Under the pieces are notes generated by a model. The model saw nothing but the letters and a program-made list of their open reading frames with translations. It had not been told where the DNA came from and ran no database searches. Source: Persicaria tinctoria (taxonomy: Eukaryota; Streptophyta; Magnoliopsida; Caryophyllales; Polygonaceae). Taken from it: a DNA stretch of 64,000 nt. The position numbers and the translations under genes are program-made. Positions 33,387 to 43,524 of the stretch are shown here, one piece after another. The stretch is taken from assembly GCA_037127255.1 (NCBI GenBank), contig JBANSL010000014.1:68865646-68929645 (forward strand), given 5' to 3'. How positions within the stretch are numbered: position 1 is the first letter of the stretch; each line of letters opens with the position of its first letter.

Positions 33387-35499
33387 GGGTTTCTGTTTAG
33401 TTCGGGTGTTGTGGGGATTTGATTTGAGAGGGCTTTTTTGACTTGATTGTCCCTGTTTCGAAATCGAATTGACCTGCCACGCTCTGTGTAATTTGTTGAC
33501 GAGACAGTGTTGTGTTTGATTACTAGTTTCCGTTTTCATAATTTATTGGATGCAGCCATTTCTCTGCTGATATGCTGTTTATTATATGTTATTTTATGTT
33601 GGAAAGCTTTACTAATTATTGGATGTGTTACTTTGTTTGAATATGTGATATGGTTTAATGTATAGTTAGAATGGCATATATCAATTGATTGGTGAAACTG
33701 GAAAGGAGGATTCTTTGTTGTCTGTTGATATGCTGTACTTCTGATCCTTTGTTTTCAACTAGTTGATTGCATTGCATAGGAGATGATCATCTAAATTGTT
33801 GCTTTGAATTAGAGTCTTCGTTCCGATTCTAAAATCTACTGCATAGGAGCTGTTTGGTTTGTTCAGTACTCACTTCAGATGTTCAGGTGTCAGCATGTTA
33901 GAAATCAGTCAGCATTTAGAATTTTAGATCTGCACTCAAAAAAACATCTGCATGGGCCAAAATTGCTTGTTTGCAGTGTAACTAGAGGATTTATCTCAAC
34001 ATGTTTTTGATTCATTGTAGTTCATTTTGCTTTATCTTGACTCTTGAGCTAGTACAAAACTACAAATAGGAATTGATTTATTTTTTCGCAGCGATGGTAA
34101 TTTTGGCTGACCGGGTTGTGGATCAAGGAATGAGATATCTGGCTAATGTATACTGGCTCACAATTCATTGCTTTTGAAATCATATTATTTTTCTTCCCGT
34201 TGGAGAACTTATTCGAGCATATTCTTTTATCAAGAGTCAAATTTGCACTTCACATGCATATGGATTTTATGTTGGAAATTTCCAACATAAAATCATATTA
34301 CTTGGAATGAGTATTTTTTGTGCATATGGATTTTATGCATACGGATCACAATTCATTGCTTTTATGCATATGGATTTGCACTTCACATGCATATGGATTT
34401 TATGCATACGGATCACAATTCATTGCTTTTGAAATCATATTACTTGGAATGAGTATTTTTTTCTGATAATATTTGGACCAGTAGCCAGTGCAGAAGGCAA
34501 AAGCCAGAGTGCACCAGGAAGTATTTTTAAGTTCATCTAGACCTCTGTTGCATGAAGTCGTTCCTTCCATGGCCAAAGCATAGGCTTTGCTGCAAAGTAA
34601 ATCATATCTGCTGGTAAGTGATCCTACTCTATTATCTTACTAATTTTTCGTTAAAATAATGTTGATATGACTGAGGTAGAATGTGGAATGTTTTCTCTTT
34701 CTAAAGAAAGAAGTTTTTCTCAGTTGATGTCATATGCGTAGTGTCTACGTTTAAACATGATGATGCATATAGTTTACATAGGGTGATTTTTTGTTCTTCT
34801 CTGTGGTTTTTTGTTCTTCTCTGTGGTTTTTTTGTTGATGTAATCTAGAGGATTATATGGAAAGCAGTGTTGTATGTATCTACAACACGCTATAAGCCAA
34901 CCGCCTTAGAACTAGAAGCAGTAGATTTTCTCTTGATGATGGTTACCGTAAAAGAGGGAAGCATTGACACTGACAGTGTGGCTTTATTGATATTCAGTGC
35001 TAAGAGAATCAAGTTATATGAAATCAACTGCAGTATGGAAAATTTACCTTGTTGGATCAAATTATAGGGGGAAATGCTAAGAGGCTTAGAGAGCGTTGAC
35101 ATCAAACTTGAGTTCCGTTCTTAGATCAAAATTAAGGTGATCAGAAGACATTGGATCGTTATGAATTCCTATGCCCCTCATCTGGTTTATAGTTGAGAGT
35201 ATTTTGCCAGGTTTTAGGGAAGAGAATTTCCAGCCATGTGAGATTTGTTGTTTTACAGGAAAGGAAATTTGCTCTGAATGGGTTCTTTTAGGCAGTGATA
35301 TCTAGGTTACTTGTAAATGATAGAGATTGTAATCTCTTAGTTTAGATGTAATTTCTTGTTATTTCTGATATACTCTTTTGTAACCTACACAAGCAATGTT
35401 CTGCCGAGAAATAACCAGACTCTACTGCATCCCCGGAACATGAAGGGCACGAGAGATTGAGAACTTTTGGAGTGTGAGAAAAGAGTGAATGAGCCAATA
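33387..35499. other. 3' flank and spacer with local tandem duplications
   Basis: No gene is recognised. Local repeats: GCATATGGATTTTATGCATA and neighbours are repeated several times at about 34255-34460, together with ATCACAATTCATTGCTTTT; and TTTTTGTTCTTCTCTGTGG is tandemly doubled at about 34787-34826. A perfect palindrome lies at 34263-34294. Confidence 0.45.
34263..34294. repeat. Perfect 32-bp palindrome
   Basis: GATTTTATGTTGGAAA is followed directly by its exact reverse complement, with no spacer. It lies within a cluster of local direct repeats and probably arose by template switching in that cluster. Confidence 0.85.
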
Positions 35500-36330
35500 T
35501 GTTAAATGAGAAGACTTGTACAATCTCCTACAATGATTTCTCCTGGACCATCATATGGGTAGTGAATGGCGAGGTTAGACACATCACATGGGACGTAACA
35601 TGGTGAGCTGCACCAGTGTCTACGAGCTGGGTGAGGGGCTCGTTTAGTGTTGTGGCATGGTTAATCCGTAGAGTGGGGTTTCAGCAATTTTGACGAGGTG
35701 GATTGGTGGGTGTTGTTTCTGGAAGAATGTGCAACGGGATAACAAGTGTCCAGCGACTGCACATCATTCACACTTGCCCACCAAGTAGGGGTGTGCTGGG
35801 TTTGGGTGTTGCTTTGTGGATTTTGAGGAGTTTTTGGTGTCGGATTGGAGGGATATTTCCTTGTTGACGAGCTTTTTCTTGAAGCTCGTCAAAGGTGATT
35901 GGGATACCACGTACCTGAATTGAGCCGTATAGACAAGTATTCAGAATCCGGGCCTCCCAAAGACAAACCGACAGACACCCTGCATAAATTTGATCACAAC
36001 GGATGAACTTTTCGTGACACGATGAAGCTGATGCCTTAGCACCTCAGCGGTTATACATGGCCTCGCAAGAATTAGGCAGAAGTGTTTTCGAGAAGGTCCC
36101 AAGCCTCTTTGGTGCAGTGGTGGTTGAGGACAATGTGTCCCTGATGGTGTAAGTGTATATGTCCGCAAGGGCTCCAAAGAAGACCCATGTTTAGTATATG
36201 CTGGACAGCGGTTCTTGTGATGGTTTCAGTCTGAATTTTCCGCATAGATATGCTTTGCCTTCGGCAAAACCATCCTTGTTGCTTGTGGAATGAAAACATC
36301 AACCGAATTCCATCGCATTCCTTGTAAAGA
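35500..36330 (-). mobile_element. Ty1/Copia relic: gag and start of protease
   Basis: Minus-strand fragments in several frames read, in order, a gag segment (ITFDELQEK, about 35905-35880), a zinc knuckle missing one position (KCE-stop-CAVAGHLLSRC, about 35785-35740), and the start of the protease region DTGAAHHVTSHVM (about 35610-35575), which resembles the D-(S/T)-GA-(S/T)HH(V/I)T site of Copia pol. Stops and frameshifts are many. No reverse transcriptase, integrase or LTR is recognised here, so this is a partial, dead copy. Confidence 0.6.
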
Positions 36331-37691
36331 TTCTGTCACAACCAGCATCGATTCATATTTGAATTTTAGCACAGGCAAAGTCTTGGTTAGAACCCGAAAT
36401 CTCAGATCTTGTTAGGTTTTGTTCTGTTCATCATTGCTATCCTATACTCCGTATTTACCAATTCCTTCCAGCTTAGTCTGATATTTCTAGGTTGTCAATT
36501 GCCATCTTTGATCATCAGTTTCCCTACTTGATTTGGCTACTGATTGATGAACGTGCTCATTGCAGAGGAGATTGTGTGGCAGAGCTTTGTTTTTAGATGA
36601 TCACCTCCCACCACCCATGTGAGAAATGAGAGAACACCATACAATACAATCCCCACTTCATCTTCCAACTCTTTTAAGGGAAAAGAGTCTAATGATATCT
36701 GGGTTTGGTGCACTATTCAACTATGCAGATTCTACCCTTCTTTAGCAATGTTAGCTTTGTACTGCCTTCTTTCAGGGAAAAAAAAATGCCATGCTCTGAA
36801 TTACATATTTTTGCATTAATTTTTTAAAATTACCCTTATAATGATTAAGAAAATGGTAGTTGTAGTTTTTTTAAAAGTGAAAAAGTAGAATAATAATTAT
36901 AGATATAAGTGTATTTTTATTTACTTACTTGAAAAATACGGAGTATATAACAACAACAATCTCAGTGTATTCCGCTCAAAACAGTGTTTGGGGGTCGCGT
37001 TGTACGCACCATTTTCTCGACTAGGTCAAAAGGGTGTTTCCTGGTGACCCTTGATTTTGGTAAATAGAGAACGGACATCCGAGGTTCGAACCATGGACCT
37101 TTGGTACTACTCACAAGTTCTTTTCAACTGAACTATTTCAGAATGGTTTGTTTAGGACCAATGATAAGTCATTAAAGGCGGACAAGACTTTACACTAGGG
37201 GTGGGCATGGGACGGGACGGGACGGGATTAGGGTAATCCCGCGTCCCGTCCCGCGTATATTTTGCGGGACGAGATTTAATATATTTTTTTCAAATTCCGC
37301 CGGGTCTTATCCCTCTCGGGACGGGACGGGACGGGATTTGTCCCTCGTAAAAAAAAAAGGATTAAAATACAATCCAAAACTAACAAATAAAAAGTTACAA
37401 ATGAGGTGGAAATTAAAATCATGTATAATAGTAGTAATAACATTACATGGAAAAAACAGTAGGGGCAACACACTTGGGCATTACAACATAGCTTTGCAAA
37501 ATGAAGGAAAAGAGTGAGTGAAAGAAACGACACTGACACTAACAGTAGCCCAATACTAACAGTAACTACTTATTTCTTTGAAATTTTTATTTTTGAATGT
37601 TTTTATTATTATTTTAAATTTAAATTTTGGGTTTACATAATGTATAATGTTAAGGTATAGTATAAATATATTCTTATATATTTTTATTATG

Positions 37692-37703
<12 letters not shown>

Positions 37704-37743
<40 letters not shown>
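37704..37743. repeat. (AT)n microsatellite at the RTE 3' junction
   Basis: About 40 bases of alternating AT immediately before the ACAACAACAAC tail of the RTE LINE. Together with the longer AT tract at 40053-40148 it brackets the LINE and may represent the expanded target site. Confidence 0.85.
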
Positions 37744-37745
<2 letters not shown>

Positions 37746-40038
37746 ACAACAACAACATTCCCAGTTAATCCCGCTTAGGTAGGGTCTGGGGGGCCCAGGT
37801 ATACGCACTCTTTCCCCGACCAGGTCGAGAGAGTGTTTCCTAGTGGCCCAAGCGCCTGCGAAAACTCATAGAACAACTAGGGATAGAAGTACAAAACAGA
37901 AATAGAGGACAGTAGGAAGGCATGATATGGGAAAAAGGGGACGGTGAAAGGATACGGATTTTGCCTCTCTGCTGAGACTCAGCTCAACCCTCTCTGACAT
38001 GAATGCTGCTCCTCCATTGCGACCTATCTCTAATCATGCTCTCGTTAAGATTTAAAAAGGCCAGATCTTGTCTGATAACCTCTCTCCAATTCTTCTTTGG
38101 TCTTCCTCTACTCCGCCTCACTCTGTCAATATCCAAATTATCACACCTCCGGACTGGCGCACTCACGTCTCTCCTCTGCACATGTCCAAACCAACGAAGC
38201 CTTGCCTCCCGAAGCTTATCTCGAATACTGCTTACCCCTACCTTTTCGCGGATAATCTCATTTCTGATCCTGTCAAGTCTAGTATAACCATTCATCCATC
38301 TGAGCATCCTCATTTCTGCCACCATAAGTCTCTGTTCTTGCGCTTTCGTTGTCGTCCAACACTCAGCTCCATACAGGATTGCAGGTCTGACCACCACTCT
38401 GTAGAATTTTCCTTTGAGTTTTGGAGGCACTTTCCTATCGCAAAGGACTCCTGACGCAGCCCTCCACTTCTGCCACCCTACTTGAATCCGATGTCCGATG
38501 TCTTTGTCCACACCTCCGTCACTCTGCATCATTGATCCTAAGTATTTGAAACTGTCGTTTTTCGGGACCACATCCTCGCCAAGCATCACATCCTGGTCCG
38601 CTTCACTCTCTCCTCCCAGCCTGAATTCCAAATATTCCGTCTTAGTTCTGCTCAGCTTGAAGCCCCTGCCTTCCAATGTCTCTCTCCACCGTTCTAGCTT
38701 ACTACTTACTCCTTCTCTCGTCTCATCTGCTAACACAATATCGTCCGCAAATAGCATACACCACGGAACCTCATCCTGAATAGGGCCCGCCACCACGTCC
38801 ATAATCAATGTGAAAAGGAAAGGGCTAAGGGCCGATCCCTGGTGAAGCCCAACCCTCACCGGGAAGTACTCGGTATCACCTACAGAGGTGAACACACTAG
38901 TCATGGCACCTTCGTACATGTCTTTGATAATCCTGATGTATGTCTCCGAAACATCCTTGGCGCCCAAACATTCCCAAATGAGCTCTCTCGAAACCTTATC
39001 GTACGCTTTCTCCAAATCAATAAAGACCATGTGTAAATTCTTTTTCCTTTCCCTGTATTTCTCTACCAGTCTCCGCATCAAATGCAGCGCTTCTGTAGTC
39101 GATCGTCCTGACATAAAACCAAACTGATTCTCGGACACGCAAGTAACCCTTCGCAATCTCAGCTCAATGACTCTTTCCCAAATCTTCATCGTGTGGCTAA
39201 GGAGTTTAATACCTCTGTAATTCCCGCATTGTTGCACATCCCCCTTGTTTTTGTATACAGGGACTAACTTGCTACGCCTCCACTCTTCTGGCATCCTTGC
39301 TGTTCTGAGAATAATGTTAAAGAGTTTTGTAAGCCATACAAAACCCCTCACCCCCAAGCATTTCCACACATCAACTGGAATCTCATCCGGACCCACTGCC
39401 CTCCTACTCTTCATTCTGCTGATGACCCTCTTCACTTCCTCAACAGATACACGTCTACAGAAACTGGCGTCACCACCCCTGGGAAGATAATCAGGTGATC
39501 TATAACCCTCATTGAGAAGCTCCGCGAAATAGCTCTTCCATCTCTGTTGAATCTGAAGCTCATCCACTAACACCGTGCCCAACTCATCTTTGATACAGCT
39601 AGCTCTTCCCAAGTCCTTACTACTTCGATCTCTGGCTCGGGCCAGGGCAAACAAGAGTCTGTCCCCGCCCTTCTCGTCCAAAGCTCTGTACATGCTCTCG
39701 AAAGCTCTCTCCTTCGCCTTGGCAACGGTCGCCTTAGCTAACTTCTTTGCCTGCTTGTACTCCGCCAATCGATCAACCCTCTCCTCCTCACTAGCACTGC
39801 TCGCTAACAATTTAAAAGTCATCTGCTTTGCCTTGACACTTCCTTGCACTTCTTCGTTCCACCAAACCTCGTTTCCTCCATGTCTTTTATAATCCATGCA
39901 ACCTCTCGACACACCCAGAACACTAGAAGCCCCTCTCCGAATGCAATCCGCCATACAATCCCACATCAAGTCTGCACTCTCCTGAACTTCCCATGCCCCA
40001 TTCATCTCAGCCTCTTCCAGGATTTTCTCCCTTACTCA
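37744..40038 (-). mobile_element. RTE-clade LINE, 5'-truncated, young
   Basis: The 3' end is an (ACA)n tail at 37744-37757 on the plus strand (TTG on the element strand). The 3' untranslated region holds the GGGTCTGGGGGGCCCAGG segment. A long open frame occupies 37984-40005. The 5' junction, at about 40038, passes straight from an open reading frame into GGGACGGGACGG sequence of the hAT host, so the endonuclease part is missing. The intact frame argues for recent insertion. The AT-rich flanks obscure any target duplication. Confidence 0.9.
37984..40005 (-). CDS. RTE LINE reverse transcriptase (endonuclease domain missing)
   Basis: Uninterrupted 673-residue frame. The N-terminal 200 residues are the helical linker that follows the endonuclease in RTE proteins. 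The reverse transcriptase follows, with [20 protein letters not shown] (about 255-275), a [12 protein letters not shown] box (about 338-349), [18 protein letters not shown], and the catalytic FADD ([12 protein letters not shown], about 425-436). The C-terminus has the RTE tail [15 protein letters not shown] and [12 protein letters not shown]. The true protein would begin further upstream: the same frame continues open for 11 codons above this ATG (to a stop next to the truncation), and the endonuclease is absent. It can be transcribed only if a flanking promoter drives it. The residues needed for polymerase catalysis are all present. Confidence 0.85.
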   Translation of the reverse strand: MNGAWEVQESADLMWDCMADCIRRGASSVLGVSRGCMDYKRHGGNEVWWNEEVQGSVKAKQMTFKLLASSASEEERVDRLAEYKQAKKLAKATVAKAKERAFESMYRALDEKGGDRLLFALARARDRSSKDLGRASCIKDELGTVLVDELQIQQRWKSYFAELLNEGYRSPDYLPRGGDASFCRRVSVEEVKRVISRMKSRRAVGPDEIPVDVWKCLGVRGFVWLTKLFNIILRTARMPEEWRRSKLVPVYKNKGDVQQCGNYRGIKLLSHTMKIWERVIELRLRRVTCVSENQFGFMSGRSTTEALHLMRRLVEKYRERKKNLHMVFIDLEKAYDKVSRELIWECLGAKDVSETYIRIIKDMYEGAMTSVFTSVGDTEYFPVRVGLHQGSALSPFLFTLIMDVVAGPIQDEVPWCMLFADDIVLADETREGVSSKLERWRETLEGRGFKLSRTKTEYLEFRLGGESEADQDVMLGEDVVPKNDSFKYLGSMMQSDGGVDKDIGHRIQVGWQKWRAASGVLCDRKVPPKLKGKFYRVVVRPAILYGAECWTTTKAQEQRLMVAEMRMLRWMNGYTRLDRIRNEIIREKVGVSSIRDKLREARLRWFGHVQRRDVSAPVRRCDNLDIDRVRRSRGRPKKNWREVIRQDLAFLNLNESMIRDRSQWRSSIHVREG

Positions 40039-40046
40039 CCGTCCCG

Positions 40047-40154
<108 letters not shown>

Positions 40155-40501
40155 CGGGACGGGATTTGCGGGATTCGAACTCTCCGTCCCGGGTCCCGTC
40201 CCTCGTAATTTTTGCGGGACGGGATCGGGACGGGATTGACTTTTTTTTTTCTAAATCCCACCGGGATCGGGACGGGATCGGGACGGGATGCGGGATGGGA
40301 CGGGATTTGCGGGATTTGTGCCCACCCCTACTTTACACTAACAAGCAACACACAAAGAAATAAAAGGATAACACACATGGTAGACTCTAAAATACGAGAT
40401 GCGTGTAAACAAGTTGTGTTAGTAGGAAAACACTGTGTGAGAAACGCTGCACTCGACTACTGTACTACTCCTCCACTGCACCCTATTATGTATATGAAGT
40501 A

Positions 40502-40782
40502 CTCCCTCCGTCTCGAAAAACAAGTCGTTTTAGACTAGTTTAGTTGTATCAAAATATATGTCGTTTTAGGTTTTATAGGTAGGGGGATAGTAATGATTTG
40601 TATTGGTTTTTGTTTTGTTGACTTTTTAAAAGAGTTTGATTAGTTAAAAAATATAGTGGGTATTTAAAAACAATAAAATTAATGAAAAAAGTTAGTGGAA
40701 TGATGATGTTGATTGATGGACGAGTGTTTTATTAAAACTAGTGCACAATGCTAAAACGACTTGTTTTTCGAGACGGAGGGAG
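40502..40782. mobile_element. Stowaway-like MITE, family A copy 1
   Basis: A 32-bp near-perfect inverted repeat, CTCCCTCCGTCTCGAAAAAC at the left and its complement at the right, with TA on both sides (40500-40501, 40783-40784). The interior matches the MITE at 57493-57823 (AAGTTAGTGGAATGATGATG and TAGGTAGGGG), so both belong to one family. The well preserved ends suggest a recent insertion. Confidence 0.85.
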
Positions 40783-40784
40783 TA

Positions 40785-41331
40785 TAATTCATGGAAGATG
40801 CTACTATCACAGTACCATGGATTTATCTAAGAATTTGTTTTCTTTTTTGGGTCAAATATGGGTTCTGGCCAGCCAAGAGGGATCAATCCAAAAGAACCTT
40901 CCACCTGATGTGAAAGCTGAAAATTTTACAAGCTCTCAATTCTCCCTATTTGGCACTTTTTTTAATTTCTTTCCATTTTCTTGGTGAAGACATCGCCATT
41001 TATGGTTTTTCAAATTACATTTGACCACCATTTATTTCAGTTTACGGGTCCTTTTGAATAGAGTTTAAGATTTTTTTTTATGGAGTTAGTAGGATTTATT
41101 TAAACCGATAATTTGAAAATCGATAATTGATATTATGTCGTCTCTTTTAATAGAACTTGGCCATTGACACTATTGTAGGAAGTGGTGGATCTTAAAAATA
41201 TTTTAAGGGGGCTAAAAAATCAATTTTTTTCATGTATATATATAAAGTTTTTTTTTTTAAATATATTAGAAAAAATATGAAATTTGTGACTTTAATAATC
41301 ATTTTTTTATGTATGAAAAAAATGTTTTTAA
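40785..41331. other. AT-rich spacer, nothing recognised
   Basis: No coding frame, RNA gene or transposon end found between the MITE and the Mutator-type element. Confidence 0.4.
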
Positions 41332-41489
41332 TTAAATATAGGGCTGATTACCTCGATGTCAAAATTTTTGGGCTTTATTAGGAAAATGTCCACCACCCTC
41401 TCTATATTAGCAAAATGTCCACCCCTGGCTAAAATAAAGTTGCTGAATTTTTTTTTTAGCAATTTTTTTTTCCGCAAATTTTTTTTTTC

Positions 41490-41680
41490 CGCGTTTCCAG
41501 AGTTGCTGAAACCCATGTGCCACCCTCTGTTTCAGCAGTTTTTTTTTTCGCGTTTCCAGAGTTGCTGAAACCCATGTGCCAACCTCTGCTACAGCATTTT
41601 TTTTCCCGCTTTTCCAGAGTTGCTGAAACCCCCGTGCCACCCTCTATTTCAGCAGTTTTTTTTTCGAGTTACTGTGTTTT
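41490..41680. repeat. Tandem repeat, unit about 60 bp, three to four copies
   Basis: The unit TTTCCAGAGTTGCTGAAACC, then CATGTGCCACCCTC and TTTCAGCAG plus a T-run, starts near 41492, 41552 and 41610. Later TTGCTGAAA phrases (41700-41960) continue in weaker form. It lies in the left part of the Mutator-type element, where subterminal tandem repeats are common. Confidence 0.8.
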
Positions 41681-41814
41681 TTTTTCGCGTTGTTGAAACC
41701 GGAGTTGCTAAAACCCCAATTTCAGCACTGTTGTTGATGCTGAAACCCCGATTTTTCAGCAACATTGTTGATGCTGAAATTGTTGCTGAAACCGTGTTAC
41801 GAGATATAAAATTT

Positions 41815-41883
41815 AGCCTATGCGGGATTCGAACCCACGTATTTGTGCATAAACACATTGCTCTACCATTGAGCTAAGAGGCT
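41815..41883 (-). other. tRNA-like sequence, copy 3
   Basis: Same design as the copies at 10833 and 12316: acceptor arms AGCCTCT and ATAGGCT (six of seven pairs), a D arm TAGCTCAATGGTAGAGC and a T arm with GGGTTCGAATCCC, a perfect B box. The anticodon stem (TGTG/CACA) again closes a six-base loop (TTTATG). It lies inside the Mutator-type element. Confidence 0.55.
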
Positions 41884-42374
41884 TTTAAAGGAGATTTAAA
41901 GCAATGAACATCAAAATTCACTGCAGTCCACATTTTCAGCGATTGCTGAAACTGCAATCCGCCTTTCAGCAATTGTTGAAATTGCCAATATCCAAACCCA
42001 AACCATGTAAAAATCAAGATAATCCATTAATCCATTAATTTTGTGCAATTTGATAACAATTCAAAAATAAAATATTATAAGATGCTGAAATTATAAGATG
42101 TTGAAATAAGCAATTAGCATGGAATCAATAAGCAATTATGAATCAATTAGCACAATTTGATAACAATTATGACTTACAGTAGCATACATATATGTATATG
42201 AATCAATTGGCATGCATATATGAATCAATAGGCAATTAGCATACATATATTATTTTGTTAAAATGAATTGCTGAAATGAATTGCAAACAAACATTCAATA
42301 CATTTCACGTTCATTCATTGAGACCAGATCTCCAGATTAGAAACTCTATAGAGAAGTAATCGGGCTTCGTATTC

Positions 42375-42800
42375 TAACCGTGGAAAGGTCTCTTGCATGG
42401 ATTGGCTTGCAAGAGCGCACAGTTACCGGCTCCTAGTATTCACTGAATGTGAACCAACTGTTATACTGAAAAAATAACAGAGTAGAAGTGAATAAGCCAC
42501 TGAAATTAGCTGCATAGTGAGAAACCAAAAGGTAATGATTACATGCATCTTTTAGATAATATAATATCGGTTGTCTTGCTTCTATCAGGTCAAGCCAAAA
42601 TTGAAGTAAAAGAGCAAAGCACAAGACAGTAGGGTCAAAGTTTACTTGATCAATAGCTATCAGAACAGGAATATCTTTCACAAGGGACAACTCTAGCAAA
42701 CCATTGAAGCCATTCCTCAATGGTTCTAGTCTAGCTTCTACAACAGCCCAATCCACTTCTACACCTGGCTCTGTATGATGGTAATAACCGGGCATTCAAA
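42375..42800 (-). pseudogene. Fragment of mitoribosomal protein mS29 (DAP3) gene
   Basis: An upstream exon part ends LELSLVKDIPVLIAIDQ at 42646; a GT-AG intron (42466-42645) follows; the next exon resumes YNSWFTFSEY and, after a stop at 42433-42435 replacing a glutamate codon, EPVTVRSCKPIHARDLSTV to about 42375. The order and sequence resemble plant DAP3/mS29, a GTP-binding protein of the small mitochondrial ribosomal subunit. Only two neighbouring exons are present, with the intron kept, so the piece was copied from genomic DNA. It cannot make a functional protein. The family name rests on remembered plant homologues and should be confirmed by search. Confidence 0.65.
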
Positions 42801-43524
42801 CCAAAGGCGCTTCTTTGTCTCCTTCGTACCCAAACAGTACAACATGTAAACTACAGCAGACGGCCCTTTCCAGTGCTTTAAGTTTGATGAAAATACACAT
42901 AAGTTTAATGTCCATATCCTGTCTACAAGGAATCCAAAATCACTCGGTATTCGAATTTAGTACATCAATATAAGTCCATTAAAAGGACTCACAAGAGATT
43001 CTATATTAGCAAATTTACTTAGCAGATTTACTTGTTGAAACTTGCTGAAGGGACTTAACTTATTCAGAACTTAATATACTTAGCATTTGCAGTTGCACCA
43101 AACCAAAAACCTACTCAGACAATCTCCATGAGGAACAAGTTTGAGCAAAGTTTCTATCACAACAATTTCAAATGCACAATTAGACAGAAAACTGGATAGA
43201 AACTGCAAATTAATAGGCACTGAATGTCTTCCAACCAGATTCAATTCCACAAAACTGAGCAATTGAATCAACTACGAAGAGCGCGACGCAATTTAAAAAG
43301 GTCAATTCCAAGCAACAACGAAATTGAACACATCAGAGAACACCAAAGAGCCATACATGGAAATGAAACATCTAATTTCATCAAAAGAAGAAGAAGCAGT
43401 AGAAGAACAGACCAGACGATGCCGTAGGCGCCGCTGCCGACGGGGCGAATAGGAGGAACGTACTTGCTGGAGACTTCGAAGAGATTGTCGAATATGTTGT
43501 ACTGAACATATTCGCCGCCATGTG

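Noticed and set aside
32850..33539. A 229-codon frame on the minus strand
   Set aside because: It is antisense to the well supported DUF538 gene at 32865-33386 and its translation is low complexity.
42433..42795. The 120-codon frame here as one continuous protein
   Set aside because: Its middle part is an intron with clean GT and AG borders; only the two ends match DAP3.
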